DNA of 19,773 bases. Origin: Gammaproteobacteria bacterium. GTDB lineage: Bacteria > Pseudomonadota > Gammaproteobacteria > S012-40. The DNA lies in the NCBI GenBank assembly GCA_026982215.1, contig JALSHN010000174.1:1-19773 (forward strand). Reading direction: 5' to 3'. Below, in pieces: positions 7,529 to 14,283 of this stretch. Under the pieces are notes generated by a model. That model was not told where the DNA came from and did not search any database. It was given only the letters and a program-made list of their open reading frames with translations. A program made the translations under genes and the position numbers. Within the stretch, counting starts at the first letter, position 1; every line of letters starts with the position of its first letter.

Positions 7529-7557
7529 ATTCTAGCCAATGCCATCGGCGGACGCAA
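7529..7557 (-). promoter_or_regulatory. sigma70-type promoter for tRNA-Val (and possibly thrS)
   Basis: The minus strand reads TTGCGT (7552-7557), exactly 17 nt, then TAGAAT (7529-7534). The predicted start near 7522 is about 7 nt before the tRNA 5' end. It is the nearest good promoter upstream of thrS. Confidence 0.7.
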
Positions 7558-7585
7558 GCGCAGCGCGCGTCCTGAGGGAGAAGCG

Positions 7586-7615
7586 CAGAGCCCCGGCACG
7601 GCGGCCGGGGCTCTG
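7586..7615 (-). terminator. strong hairpin after the PEP-CTERM gene
   Basis: A 12-bp perfect inverted repeat (CAGAGCCCCGGC and its complement) with a 6-base loop lies 28 nt past the PEP-CTERM stop codon. On the minus strand it is followed only by a pyrimidine-rich stretch without a real T-run. It is thus a G/C-type terminator or a 3' stabilising hairpin that separates this gene from the tRNA-Val promoter. Confidence 0.6.
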
Positions 7616-7643
7616 GAGAGGTGTGTATGGGATGGTCGAGAGC

Positions 7644-8573
7644 TCAGGCCTTCATGGTTTCATGCTCGTGGCCCTTGCGGCGACGCAGCATCCCCGCCCC
7701 GGCCAGGCCCGCCAGCATGAGGAGCGCGGTGGCAGGCTCGGAGACGGGGACCGGTGTGGCGGTGACGGTGCTGTTGTTGATGGGCATGACGTTGATGCCG
7801 GTGGGGTCGCCGAACCAGGCACCGGCGAACCCATTGCCGCAAGTGAAGGCGCCGCCGTCTTCGTTCACGAAGTCGCCTCCTTCGAATCCGTTCTCCATGG
7901 CGAGGCCGCAATTGCTGGCGATATCAGTGGTACCGATGGCGAAGGTCTGGATCAGATAGTCCACGGTCAGGCTCTCGCCGGGGGCGAAGACCCCGAGGAA
8001 CAGGGTGTCGCTGTAGTCGGACCAGCTGTATTCCACCGAGCCCGGCGTATAGGAGCCCAGCACCTCGCCCGTGCTGTTGAAGGTGACGCCGGCGTCATCC
8101 ATCAGGAGTTCGGCGGCGCTGGTCCACAGGGCGGTGCCGTTTACCAGGATGCTCGCCGAATAGCCGGACCAGACGATCTCACCCGGGAGGAGGGGGTCCC
8201 AGTTGTTCACCAGCAGGGAGCCGGGGGCGATGTTGAAATCGAAGGTATAAAGTGCCGGGACGGGGAGGGTATTGGTGAAGGTCTCGGATTGTTTGAGGGT
8301 GGTGCTGGCCTGAAAGAAGCCGCTTCCCACTGATTGGGCATACATCCATCCGGTGTCGTCACCGGCGGTGGTGGCCCAGCTGTCGAAGATCCCGTCGCTG
8401 GAGTAGGAGGTGGCCTCGACGGGGGGGCTGCCACTGCCGCTGGCAGTGTCGCTGAGGGGTGGGGCGGTGCCGATCTGAGTGATTGCCTCGGCGGTGATGA
8501 GCAAAGCTTGGGCCTGGGGGGCGCCGAAGAGAAGGGCAGATGCCAAGACGAAGGTCAATTGTTTGGTTTTCAT
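7644..8573 (-). CDS. PEP-CTERM sorting domain protein, exported, unknown function
   Basis: This 309-residue protein has a Sec signal peptide (MKTKQLTFVLASALLFGAPQAQA, split here as residues 1-23) and a C-terminal PEP-CTERM module. The module reads VSEPATALLMLAGLAGAGML followed by RRRK near residues 280-303. By family knowledge such proteins are cut and anchored by an exosortase on the way to the outer surface, often with exopolysaccharide. The usual VPEPA is VSEPA here, a common tolerated variant. The middle is rich in Ser, Thr, Gly and aromatic residues with few charges, and looks like a beta-sandwich adhesin or matrix protein. Two cysteines (ASNCG and FTCGNG) could form a disulfide. I do not recognise the middle domain. 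The ATG at 8573 has GGGAGG just upstream. No exosortase gene is present in the window. Confidence 0.88.
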   Translation of the reverse strand: MKTKQLTFVLASALLFGAPQAQALLITAEAITQIGTAPPLSDTASGSGSPPVEATSYSSDGIFDSWATTAGDDTGWMYAQSVGSGFFQASTTLKQSETFTNTLPVPALYTFDFNIAPGSLLVNNWDPLLPGEIVWSGYSASILVNGTALWTSAAELLMDDAGVTFNSTGEVLGSYTPGSVEYSWSDYSDTLFLGVFAPGESLTVDYLIQTFAIGTTDIASNCGLAMENGFEGGDFVNEDGGAFTCGNGFAGAWFGDPTGINVMPINNSTVTATPVPVSEPATALLMLAGLAGAGMLRRRKGHEHETMKA

Positions 8574-8622
8574 GGTGACCTCCCAAACATATATTTTTGA
8601 TGATCCTTTTTTGGCAGACTAA

Positions 8623-8650
8623 TTTTTATTCACTTTTTGGTTCGATGCAA
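8623..8650 (-). promoter_or_regulatory. possible promoter of the PEP-CTERM gene
   Basis: In the A/T-rich 148-nt gap upstream of the gene the minus strand has TTGCAT (8645-8650), 16 nt, then TAAAAA (8623-8628). This would give a leader of about 43 nt. The match is partial. The A/T-richness of 8582-8640, against a G/C-rich background, supports a regulatory region. Confidence 0.35.
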
Positions 8651-8721
8651 CCCGGGCGGGTGATGGTTTTATCGGTGCGTTGTCATGGGGGACGGGCCTC
8701 GGCGGGGGCCTTGCTCACTCC

Positions 8722-9834
8722 TCAGCGAAAGTGGGCGCAGCCGTTGTCCGCCACGACCAGTCTTTGTCGGAAGTCGGGGTCCTGGGGCGGGAGACGGAGG
8801 ACTTGGAGGCGCTCCCAGGGGATGCCGTCGATGATTTCGTAGTCTTCGTCGCTGTTCAGGATGCCGGCGTAGGGGTTGCCTTGCACGCTGTCGGGGTCGA
8901 TGGCGTAGAGCTGGATGCCGCCGCCGTCGTCCACCAGGTAGATGCCGTAGGTTTGCATGGCCCGGGCCAGGGTGCGTTCCACGGGGGTGAGTGCGAGTGT
9001 GTCGAGGTCGAGCGCGGGGTCCAGGCGCAGCCAGGCACCCTCGGGAAGGGCCGCGGGGTCATCGCTCCAGCCGTCGCTCTCGGTGGCCGGGGCGACGGGG
9101 CCGCCGCTGCGGGTGAGGGGGTAGCTCATCACCAGGGCGTGGTCGATTCGACCATTGATCAGTTCCTCGGGCCAGACCACTCCGCCCAGGAAGGCGAAAC
9201 CGGAACCGCGGGTGGAGAGGCCGGTGGGGTAGATGCCGTCGGAGTCCAGGGGGATGGCGTTGGCCCAACTGGCCAGCCAGCGGCCGTTTTCCCGCCGGGC
9301 CTGCCAGAGGTCGTATTCGCAGCCCTGGGCCAGGTCGAGGATGACCAGGTGATTGTCCTGATCGGCTTGGTCGCCGCAGCCGGTGGGGGGGATGGGGTTG
9401 TCGGCGCCGTCGCTGTCCTGGGCAGGGATGGCGTGGGCGGGGATGGGTACGTCGCTGAGGGTGGTGACGCCGATCTGCCAGGCATCGTCGCCGCCGCAGG
9501 TGAGGGTGACATCGGTTCTCGGGGTGTCGGCAGCGGCGATGAATACGGTGGTGCTGTATTGGCCGTAGGCCAGTACCGGTGGGGACTGGGGATCTTGGGC
9601 GATCTCGGCGATCTTGGCGATGTAACGGTCCGAGTCGGGGTCGAGCTCGGGGTTGGTGGGCAGGGGGGCATTCACCGGGGCGGTGTCGGCGTAGAGGCCG
9701 ATGTCGGCGAGGCGGGGGAGGGTGGCGGCGCCGGTGTCGAGGGTGTCGTCGCGCTCGCTCTCGTCTTCCCCCCCGTCGGAGCAGCCGCCCAGGAACAGGG
9801 CGGCCGCCACGACGAGGCCGGTGGCCCGGTTCAT
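8722..9834 (-). CDS. lipoprotein of a secreted family of unknown function
   Basis: This 370-residue lipoprotein starts at the ATG at 9834 with GGAGG 8 nt upstream; a GTG three codons earlier is less likely. The signal MNRATGLVVAAALFLGGC ends in lipobox LGGC with Cys18, followed by an acidic linker. The body resembles, by recall, a family of secreted proteins seen in actinobacteria and other bacteria. Shared features include VPIPAHAIPA with an Asp-rich segment, EYDLWQARRENGRW, a glycine-rich SGFAFLGGVVWPEELINGRI followed by DHAL, and a late block MQTYGIYLVDDGGG. I know no proven function; a carbohydrate-associated beta-sandwich is a guess. It has five cysteines in the mature part, consistent with disulfides. 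Its start overlaps the stop of the mini YD gene by ATGA, so the two are translationally coupled. It is the last gene of the four-gene unit. Confidence 0.85.
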   Translation of the reverse strand: MNRATGLVVAAALFLGGCSDGGEDESERDDTLDTGAATLPRLADIGLYADTAPVNAPLPTNPELDPDSDRYIAKIAEIAQDPQSPPVLAYGQYSTTVFIAAADTPRTDVTLTCGGDDAWQIGVTTLSDVPIPAHAIPAQDSDGADNPIPPTGCGDQADQDNHLVILDLAQGCEYDLWQARRENGRWLASWANAIPLDSDGIYPTGLSTRGSGFAFLGGVVWPEELINGRIDHALVMSYPLTRSGGPVAPATESDGWSDDPAALPEGAWLRLDPALDLDTLALTPVERTLARAMQTYGIYLVDDGGGIQLYAIDPDSVQGNPYAGILNSDEDYEIIDGIPWERLQVLRLPPQDPDFRQRLVVADNGCAHFR

Positions 9835-10160
9835 AGTTGACACCTCCGCCGCCAGGCGCCGGCGAGGGCGAGGAGCAGGGTCAGTTCCAGCGCTCCGGAG
9901 GCGAGGCCGAACAGGCCGCCACTGCCGGTGTCGCTTGTTGGGCGCGTTGCTGGGGCGGTAATTTGCCGTTGCAAACGGTTGCCATTGCGATCATAGCGAT
10001 AGGTGATGGTGCTGCCATCGTCGTAGGTGACGGCGATGAGGCGGCCGGCATCGTCGTACCGGTAGCTCTCTGCGTAAACATCAGCCGTCAGGCTCAGCAA
10101 TATCAATAGAGCAAAGAGGGGAATGACTGGGGAGATGCCGGGGAGCTTCGGAGTGGTCAT
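9831..10160 (-). CDS. mini YD-repeat (RHS-like) protein with C-terminal sorting tail
   Basis: This 109-residue protein has three parts. A Sec signal peptide covers about 1-30 (ISPVIPLFALLILLSLTADV, then YAES). Two consecutive YD units follow, YRYDDAGRLIAVTYDDGST and YRYDRNGNRLQRQI, with a short Thr/Ser linker. The tail GSGGLFGLASGALELTLLLA, then LAGAWRRR, is a Gly-Gly start, a hydrophobic helix and an Arg cluster, as in GlyGly-CTERM-like sorting signals. The tail is nearly the same as that of the large propeller protein at 14284-17583, down to the DNA. The ATG has GAGG 8 nt upstream and lies 15 nt after the RHS stop. The end overlaps the lipoprotein start, whose ribosome site is inside the Arg codons. 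It could be a relic of a second RHS gene that lost its middle, or a functional membrane-anchored partner of the RHS protein. Intact signals and coupling favour function. Confidence 0.85.
   Translation of the reverse strand: MTTPKLPGISPVIPLFALLILLSLTADVYAESYRYDDAGRLIAVTYDDGSTITYRYDRNGNRLQRQITAPATRPTSDTGSGGLFGLASGALELTLLLALAGAWRRRCQL
9848..9927. repeat. 80-bp direct repeat, copy 1 (sorting-tail cassette)
   Basis: This copy encodes the C-terminal tail of the mini YD protein. Aligned base by base with 14301-14380 it differs at four positions (9851, 9891, 9892, 9921), and similarity stops abruptly on both sides. Both copies are in the same frame and orientation and flank the RHS gene. Confidence 0.93.
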
Positions 10161-10175
10161 GGTGGATTCCTCGTT

Positions 10176-13100
10176 TCAGGAGCCGAACCAGTAGTCCAAG
10201 GCGGTGGATAGGATGCCGCGGGAACGTTTTCCGGGCGGTTTGTCCAGACCTGTTGCGCTGATGGCGGTCTGGGTGGCGAATTGGGCGACGTCGTCGACGG
10301 GGGCGCCATGGACGGGGCCGGTGGCAGTGGTTCCGGGGATACTGGCACAAAAGTTGGCGAATTCAGCCGGGGCTTCTTCGCTCATGACCTTGTTGTCGTA
10401 GTTTTTGGGCAGAGTTGGATCTTTGAGTATCACGGCGTTTTTCCTGACGACTTCTTGTTCGACCCACACCCCTTCGATCCATTTCCCTAGACGGTACAAA
10501 GCCGTTCCCGCCGCCACGATGCCTCCAGCCACGATGGCGATGGTGACAGGCTCCTCGCCATTGGGGTCGTGGAAGGAAAGCGGATTTAGCTTGGCGAAGG
10601 TGTAAGGGTTCAAGGCGGGAGGGGTAAGCAGGGGCTCGTCGGACTCGGTGCTTGGCGAGGCGGGGTTCGTGGCGAGTTTCAGGTGAAGGGGGTCTTTGCT
10701 GAGAAAGCGGCCGCTGCGGGCGTCGTAGTAACGGGCGCGGAAGTAGTAGAGGCCGTTGCCATCGTCATGGATGCCCCACTGGCCCTGCCAGGTGAACGGG
10801 TTGTCCAGCATGCCATTTTGTTTCAGGAGGACACCGAAAGGACTGTGAGCATAAGCGGCGATCACCTCGGCGTCACCGTCGGTAACGAAGCGAGTGTTTC
10901 CGGCCTCATCGAAATGATAGAAGCGGCGGGAGTTGGAGTCGGCATCGATGCTGTAGAGCAGCACGCCATTGGGCAAATAGATGTGATAGCGCAGGTCATT
11001 GCCGTCGGCGTCCCGCTCGATGGTCATCGAGGGTAATTTTAGCGCGAGGTTCCAGACGTACTGGCGGCGCTCGCCGGCGATCGTACGGCTCAGGCGGTAT
11101 CCCAAGGCATCGTAGTCGTGGCGGGCCTTGTCCGTCTCGATGAGTCGTGAGGCCAGGTCCCAGCGGTAAGTGGCGATGGGGTCCTGCAACCGTCGCCCCA
11201 TGGCATCGTAGCGATGGGGGGTGTTGCTGATTTGGGCAGCGGCGTCGTAATCGTGACGCAGATTGTCCAGAGGTATGGCAGAGGCAGCCACGGGGAGTTT
11301 GCGTTCGGCCTGGGTGATGTGGCCGGCGGCATTCCGGCGCAGGCGGATATGTGCCAATTCACCATGGTTGATTGCGGTGATGCGACCTATGGCGTCGTAT
11401 TCATAGCGTGTGATGATACCGTTGGGGCGTTCTATGGTGGTGAGCCTGCCTTCGTTGTCCCAGGTAAGGGTGATGGTGCCTCCTCCCCAGTCACTGATTT
11501 GAATCGGCCGGTCGTTGCCATCATAACGATAGGTGAGCGTCTTGCCCTCCGCATAGGTGATCGTGGTGATGCGGCCGCCCGGGTCGTAGCTGATGCCGAT
11601 GCCGTTGCTGTCAGTGATGCGGCCGAGGTTGTCGCGCGACATTTCGAGGCCATTGCCGCCGATGAGGCGGTCTTCGGCGTCGTAACGGAAGCGAAGCTCG
11701 GTGCCGTCGCTGTATTGGCGTTGGATGAGATTGCCGTTGGCGTCGTAGCCGTCGGTGCGAACTCCCATTCCCTCGGGGTATTGGAGAGTGCTGAGGCGGT
11801 TGCGCTGGTCGTAGTCGCGGGTCGTGTTGCGGCCGAGAGGGTCGGTGGTTTGCGTGAGTCGCCCGCCTTCGTCGTAGTCGCGTTTCCAGATGTTGCCACC
11901 AGGGTCGGTGATCTCCGTGACATTGCCTGTGGCGTCTCGCGTATAGGTGGCACTTATCCCTTCGGGGAGGGTGATGGCGCTGAGGTGCCCTCGGGGGTCA
12001 TGGCGACGCTGGATGGTCTTGTCCATGGGGTCGGTGATCTGGAGGAGACGGCCCATGGCATCGTAGCTGTAACGTGTACTGTGACCCAATGGGTCGCGGA
12101 TTTCGGTGATGCGCCCCTGGGGGTCAGTGGTGAAGAGGAAGGTGTGTTCGGCAGGGCTGGTCAGCGTGGTGGGGGCGCCTTTGGCGTCATAACCCCATTG
12201 CCAGCGGTTACCGTTGGGATCGATAAAGGCGATGATGCGGCCGTTTTGATCGTAGCGGAATTCGCTGCGGTTGCCGTTGGGATCGGTGAGCGCGGTGATG
12301 CGATTCAGGGCGTCGTAGTGGGTTCTGTGACTACCACCGAGGTCGTCGGTGAGGGCTGTCGGTCTGTCCTTGTCGTCATATGTGATGCGAGTGATGGCGC
12401 CAGCGCGATCGGTGATCGAGCTGAGGTTGCCGTTGTCGTCCCAGGTGTAGCGGGTGGTATTACCGCGGGGGTCGGTGATGGCAAGGGGACGGTCCAGGGG
12501 GTCATGGTTGGCGATGATGCTGCTGCCATCGGCGAAGGTGGTCTCGATGAGTCGCCGTTGGGCATCATAGCGGTAGCTGGTTGTGTTGCCGTGGGGGTCG
12601 CGGATACTGGACAAGGTCCCATCGGGGTTGTAACGGGCGAGAATCTGCCCGCCCAGGGGATTGGTCAGGTCGCGGAGGTAGCCGTTGGTATCATGACGGA
12701 AAGTCCATGTGGCGTCGCTGGGGTCCGTGTACTCGATAAGTGCTCCGTTGTCGTCACGGCGGAAACGTTCTGTCGTGCCATCGGGGTGGGTGATGGCGGT
12801 GAGATCATAGCGGTTGATGCCGCTGGCCGCAGGACGGACAGTGTAGACGGCGGTGGTGGCCGTGTCGTCGGGACGGGTGATGCGGTTGAGCTTGCCACTT
12901 TCGGGATGATGCTCGTAACGGGTGATTCCACCTGCGGTGTCGGTGAGGCTGCTGCGCCGTTGACTTTCGTCAGAGGCGATGGTCAGGGTAAGGCCGTCTC
13001 GGCGCTCGATCTGCTCCAGGACGCCCTGGTCGTTGTGGGTGACGGTGAAGCGCTCGCCTAGAGCGTCGGTCACTGTGGTGATGAGGCCGTTGTAGTTGAA

Positions 13101-14237
13101 ACGGGTGGTGTTGCCCAGGGGGTCGGTTTGGAGCACGACCCGGCCGGCGTCGTTCCATTGCTGGTGTGAAAGGGTATTGCCTTTGGGGCGGGTGGTGGTC
13201 GTGAGCAAGCCCTGATCGTTGTAGGTATGGGTGGTGGTTTTGCCGGCGGCGTTACGGATACGGGTGAGTCGGCCATCGGTGTAGCCGAAGGTAACCTCAC
13301 GTCCGTTGTCATCCTTGATGAGTGTCAGTTGACCTGCGGTGTTGTAAATAAAGTCGATGCGTCGGCCCAGTCCATCTTCCACTGAGCTTAACTGGCCATC
13401 GGCTGTGTAGCTGAGGGTGTGTTGTCTGCCCTGGTCGTCATCGATGGCGAGAAGCTGGCCGTTTGTTCCAAAGAGATAGGCGTGATCGTTGGTGGGATCG
13501 AGGAGGGTGAAACGACCGGTGAGTTCGTCGAGTACCAGTTGGTAAGGAATGTCCTGGCGCCCTTCCAGTTGCCACCGACCGTTTTGCTCTTTGACGAAGC
13601 GGATCAGGCGGCCCCGAGAGGTGATGATGTCCACAGCGATGGGATTGGCCTCGAGGCGCCACTCGAAATTGTGGCGCCAGTTGGTTCCCATGACGCCACT
13701 GATATTGGCTGCTTGGAGGGCGGAGGCGTAATAGCGGAAGAACCGTAACGGCATGGGACCGCCCAGGTCGAGATCGGCGGCGGGGAATTGGATCAGTTCG
13801 CCCGTATAGGTGTCCACCGGGTCGGCGACGACGCAACTGTCGACGGTGTTGGCGCTGGAGATATCGGTGGCGGTGCTGGGAGGGCCAACGTTGACATCAA
13901 TGTACAGGGTGGGGGTGAGTTCTTGTGAGCCTTCGCAATACCAGGAGAGTGCCAGAGTGGTTTGTCCGATTTCCCGGGTGAGGATGGTGAAAGTCTTGGG
14001 GGCATCGTACCAAGTGTTCTGGCTGTCGAAGTAGGCGATGAAGCCCGTGGGTTCGGCCAGCACCCGGGCGTTGGGACAGGTGCAACTTACCGTGATTTGT
14101 TCTTGTGCTCCGGGCTGGAGCAAAGCGACTTGGGTCTTGTCCAGGCTGCAGGTGCCGCTGGCATGGGTGAGGGCCGGTGATATCGCCCATGAAACGGCGA
14201 TGATCGCCGCTAGGATGCGTTTGAGATGGGGGGGCAT
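10176..14237 (-). CDS. Sec-exported RHS/YD-repeat protein with variable C-terminal tip
   Basis: This 1353-residue protein has a signal peptide at 1-26 (cleavage after ALTHA). A small beta-type domain with Cys30, Cys52, Cys54 and Cys101 follows. A DUF6531-like entry domain lies around 139-215 (DPVDTYTGELIQFPAADLDL, then GGPMPLRFFRYY). Roughly thirty YD repeats of about 21 residues run from about 257 to 1110. The RHS-associated core is at about 1147-1227 (GLYYFRARYYDARSGRFLSK ... NPLSFHDPNG). In known RHS proteins the repeats build a hollow shell enclosing the C-terminal part. After DPNG comes a 126-residue tip with a hydrophobic stretch (1231-1247, VTIAIVAGGIVAAGTAL) and an unrecognised polar end. 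The tip position is where RHS toxins differ, but I see no catalytic motif and no immunity gene behind it. The ATG has AAGGAG 7 nt upstream. It lies 46 nt after the propeller gene and 15 nt before the mini YD gene. A non-toxic surface or wall role is equally possible. Confidence 0.93.
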   Translation of the reverse strand: MPPHLKRILAAIIAVSWAISPALTHASGTCSLDKTQVALLQPGAQEQITVSCTCPNARVLAEPTGFIAYFDSQNTWYDAPKTFTILTREIGQTTLALSWYCEGSQELTPTLYIDVNVGPPSTATDISSANTVDSCVVADPVDTYTGELIQFPAADLDLGGPMPLRFFRYYASALQAANISGVMGTNWRHNFEWRLEANPIAVDIITSRGRLIRFVKEQNGRWQLEGRQDIPYQLVLDELTGRFTLLDPTNDHAYLFGTNGQLLAIDDDQGRQHTLSYTADGQLSSVEDGLGRRIDFIYNTAGQLTLIKDDNGREVTFGYTDGRLTRIRNAAGKTTTHTYNDQGLLTTTTRPKGNTLSHQQWNDAGRVVLQTDPLGNTTRFNYNGLITTVTDALGERFTVTHNDQGVLEQIERRDGLTLTIASDESQRRSSLTDTAGGITRYEHHPESGKLNRITRPDDTATTAVYTVRPAASGINRYDLTAITHPDGTTERFRRDDNGALIEYTDPSDATWTFRHDTNGYLRDLTNPLGGQILARYNPDGTLSSIRDPHGNTTSYRYDAQRRLIETTFADGSSIIANHDPLDRPLAITDPRGNTTRYTWDDNGNLSSITDRAGAITRITYDDKDRPTALTDDLGGSHRTHYDALNRITALTDPNGNRSEFRYDQNGRIIAFIDPNGNRWQWGYDAKGAPTTLTSPAEHTFLFTTDPQGRITEIRDPLGHSTRYSYDAMGRLLQITDPMDKTIQRRHDPRGHLSAITLPEGISATYTRDATGNVTEITDPGGNIWKRDYDEGGRLTQTTDPLGRNTTRDYDQRNRLSTLQYPEGMGVRTDGYDANGNLIQRQYSDGTELRFRYDAEDRLIGGNGLEMSRDNLGRITDSNGIGISYDPGGRITTITYAEGKTLTYRYDGNDRPIQISDWGGGTITLTWDNEGRLTTIERPNGIITRYEYDAIGRITAINHGELAHIRLRRNAAGHITQAERKLPVAASAIPLDNLRHDYDAAAQISNTPHRYDAMGRRLQDPIATYRWDLASRLIETDKARHDYDALGYRLSRTIAGERRQYVWNLALKLPSMTIERDADGNDLRYHIYLPNGVLLYSIDADSNSRRFYHFDEAGNTRFVTDGDAEVIAAYAHSPFGVLLKQNGMLDNPFTWQGQWGIHDDGNGLYYFRARYYDARSGRFLSKDPLHLKLATNPASPSTESDEPLLTPPALNPYTFAKLNPLSFHDPNGEEPVTIAIVAGGIVAAGTALYRLGKWIEGVWVEQEVVRKNAVILKDPTLPKNYDNKVMSEEAPAEFANFCASIPGTTATGPVHGAPVDDVAQFATQTAISATGLDKPPGKRSRGILSTALDYWFGS
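10908..13469. repeat. tandem YD-repeat array inside the RHS gene
   Basis: Degenerate direct repeats of about 63 bp encode units of the form DPxGNxxRYxYDxxGRL. The protein pattern is regular while the DNA copies have diverged, so the array is old and not a recent slippage product. Limits are approximate. Confidence 0.75.
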
Positions 14238-14283
14238 GTGTTGGCTCCTTGATTGGCCGAATGGGTTGGATCCTGACGGGAGC

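Noticed and set aside
8606..8630. Possible sigma54 promoter (TTGGCAG ... TTTTT) upstream of the PEP-CTERM gene, as known for some PEP-CTERM genes
   Set aside because: It is on the plus strand, pointing away from the gene, and lacks the GC of the -12 element.
10908..13469. CRISPR-like or satellite array
   Set aside because: The periodicity is that of YD protein repeats in frame with the RHS gene; DNA copies are degenerate and there are no spacers.
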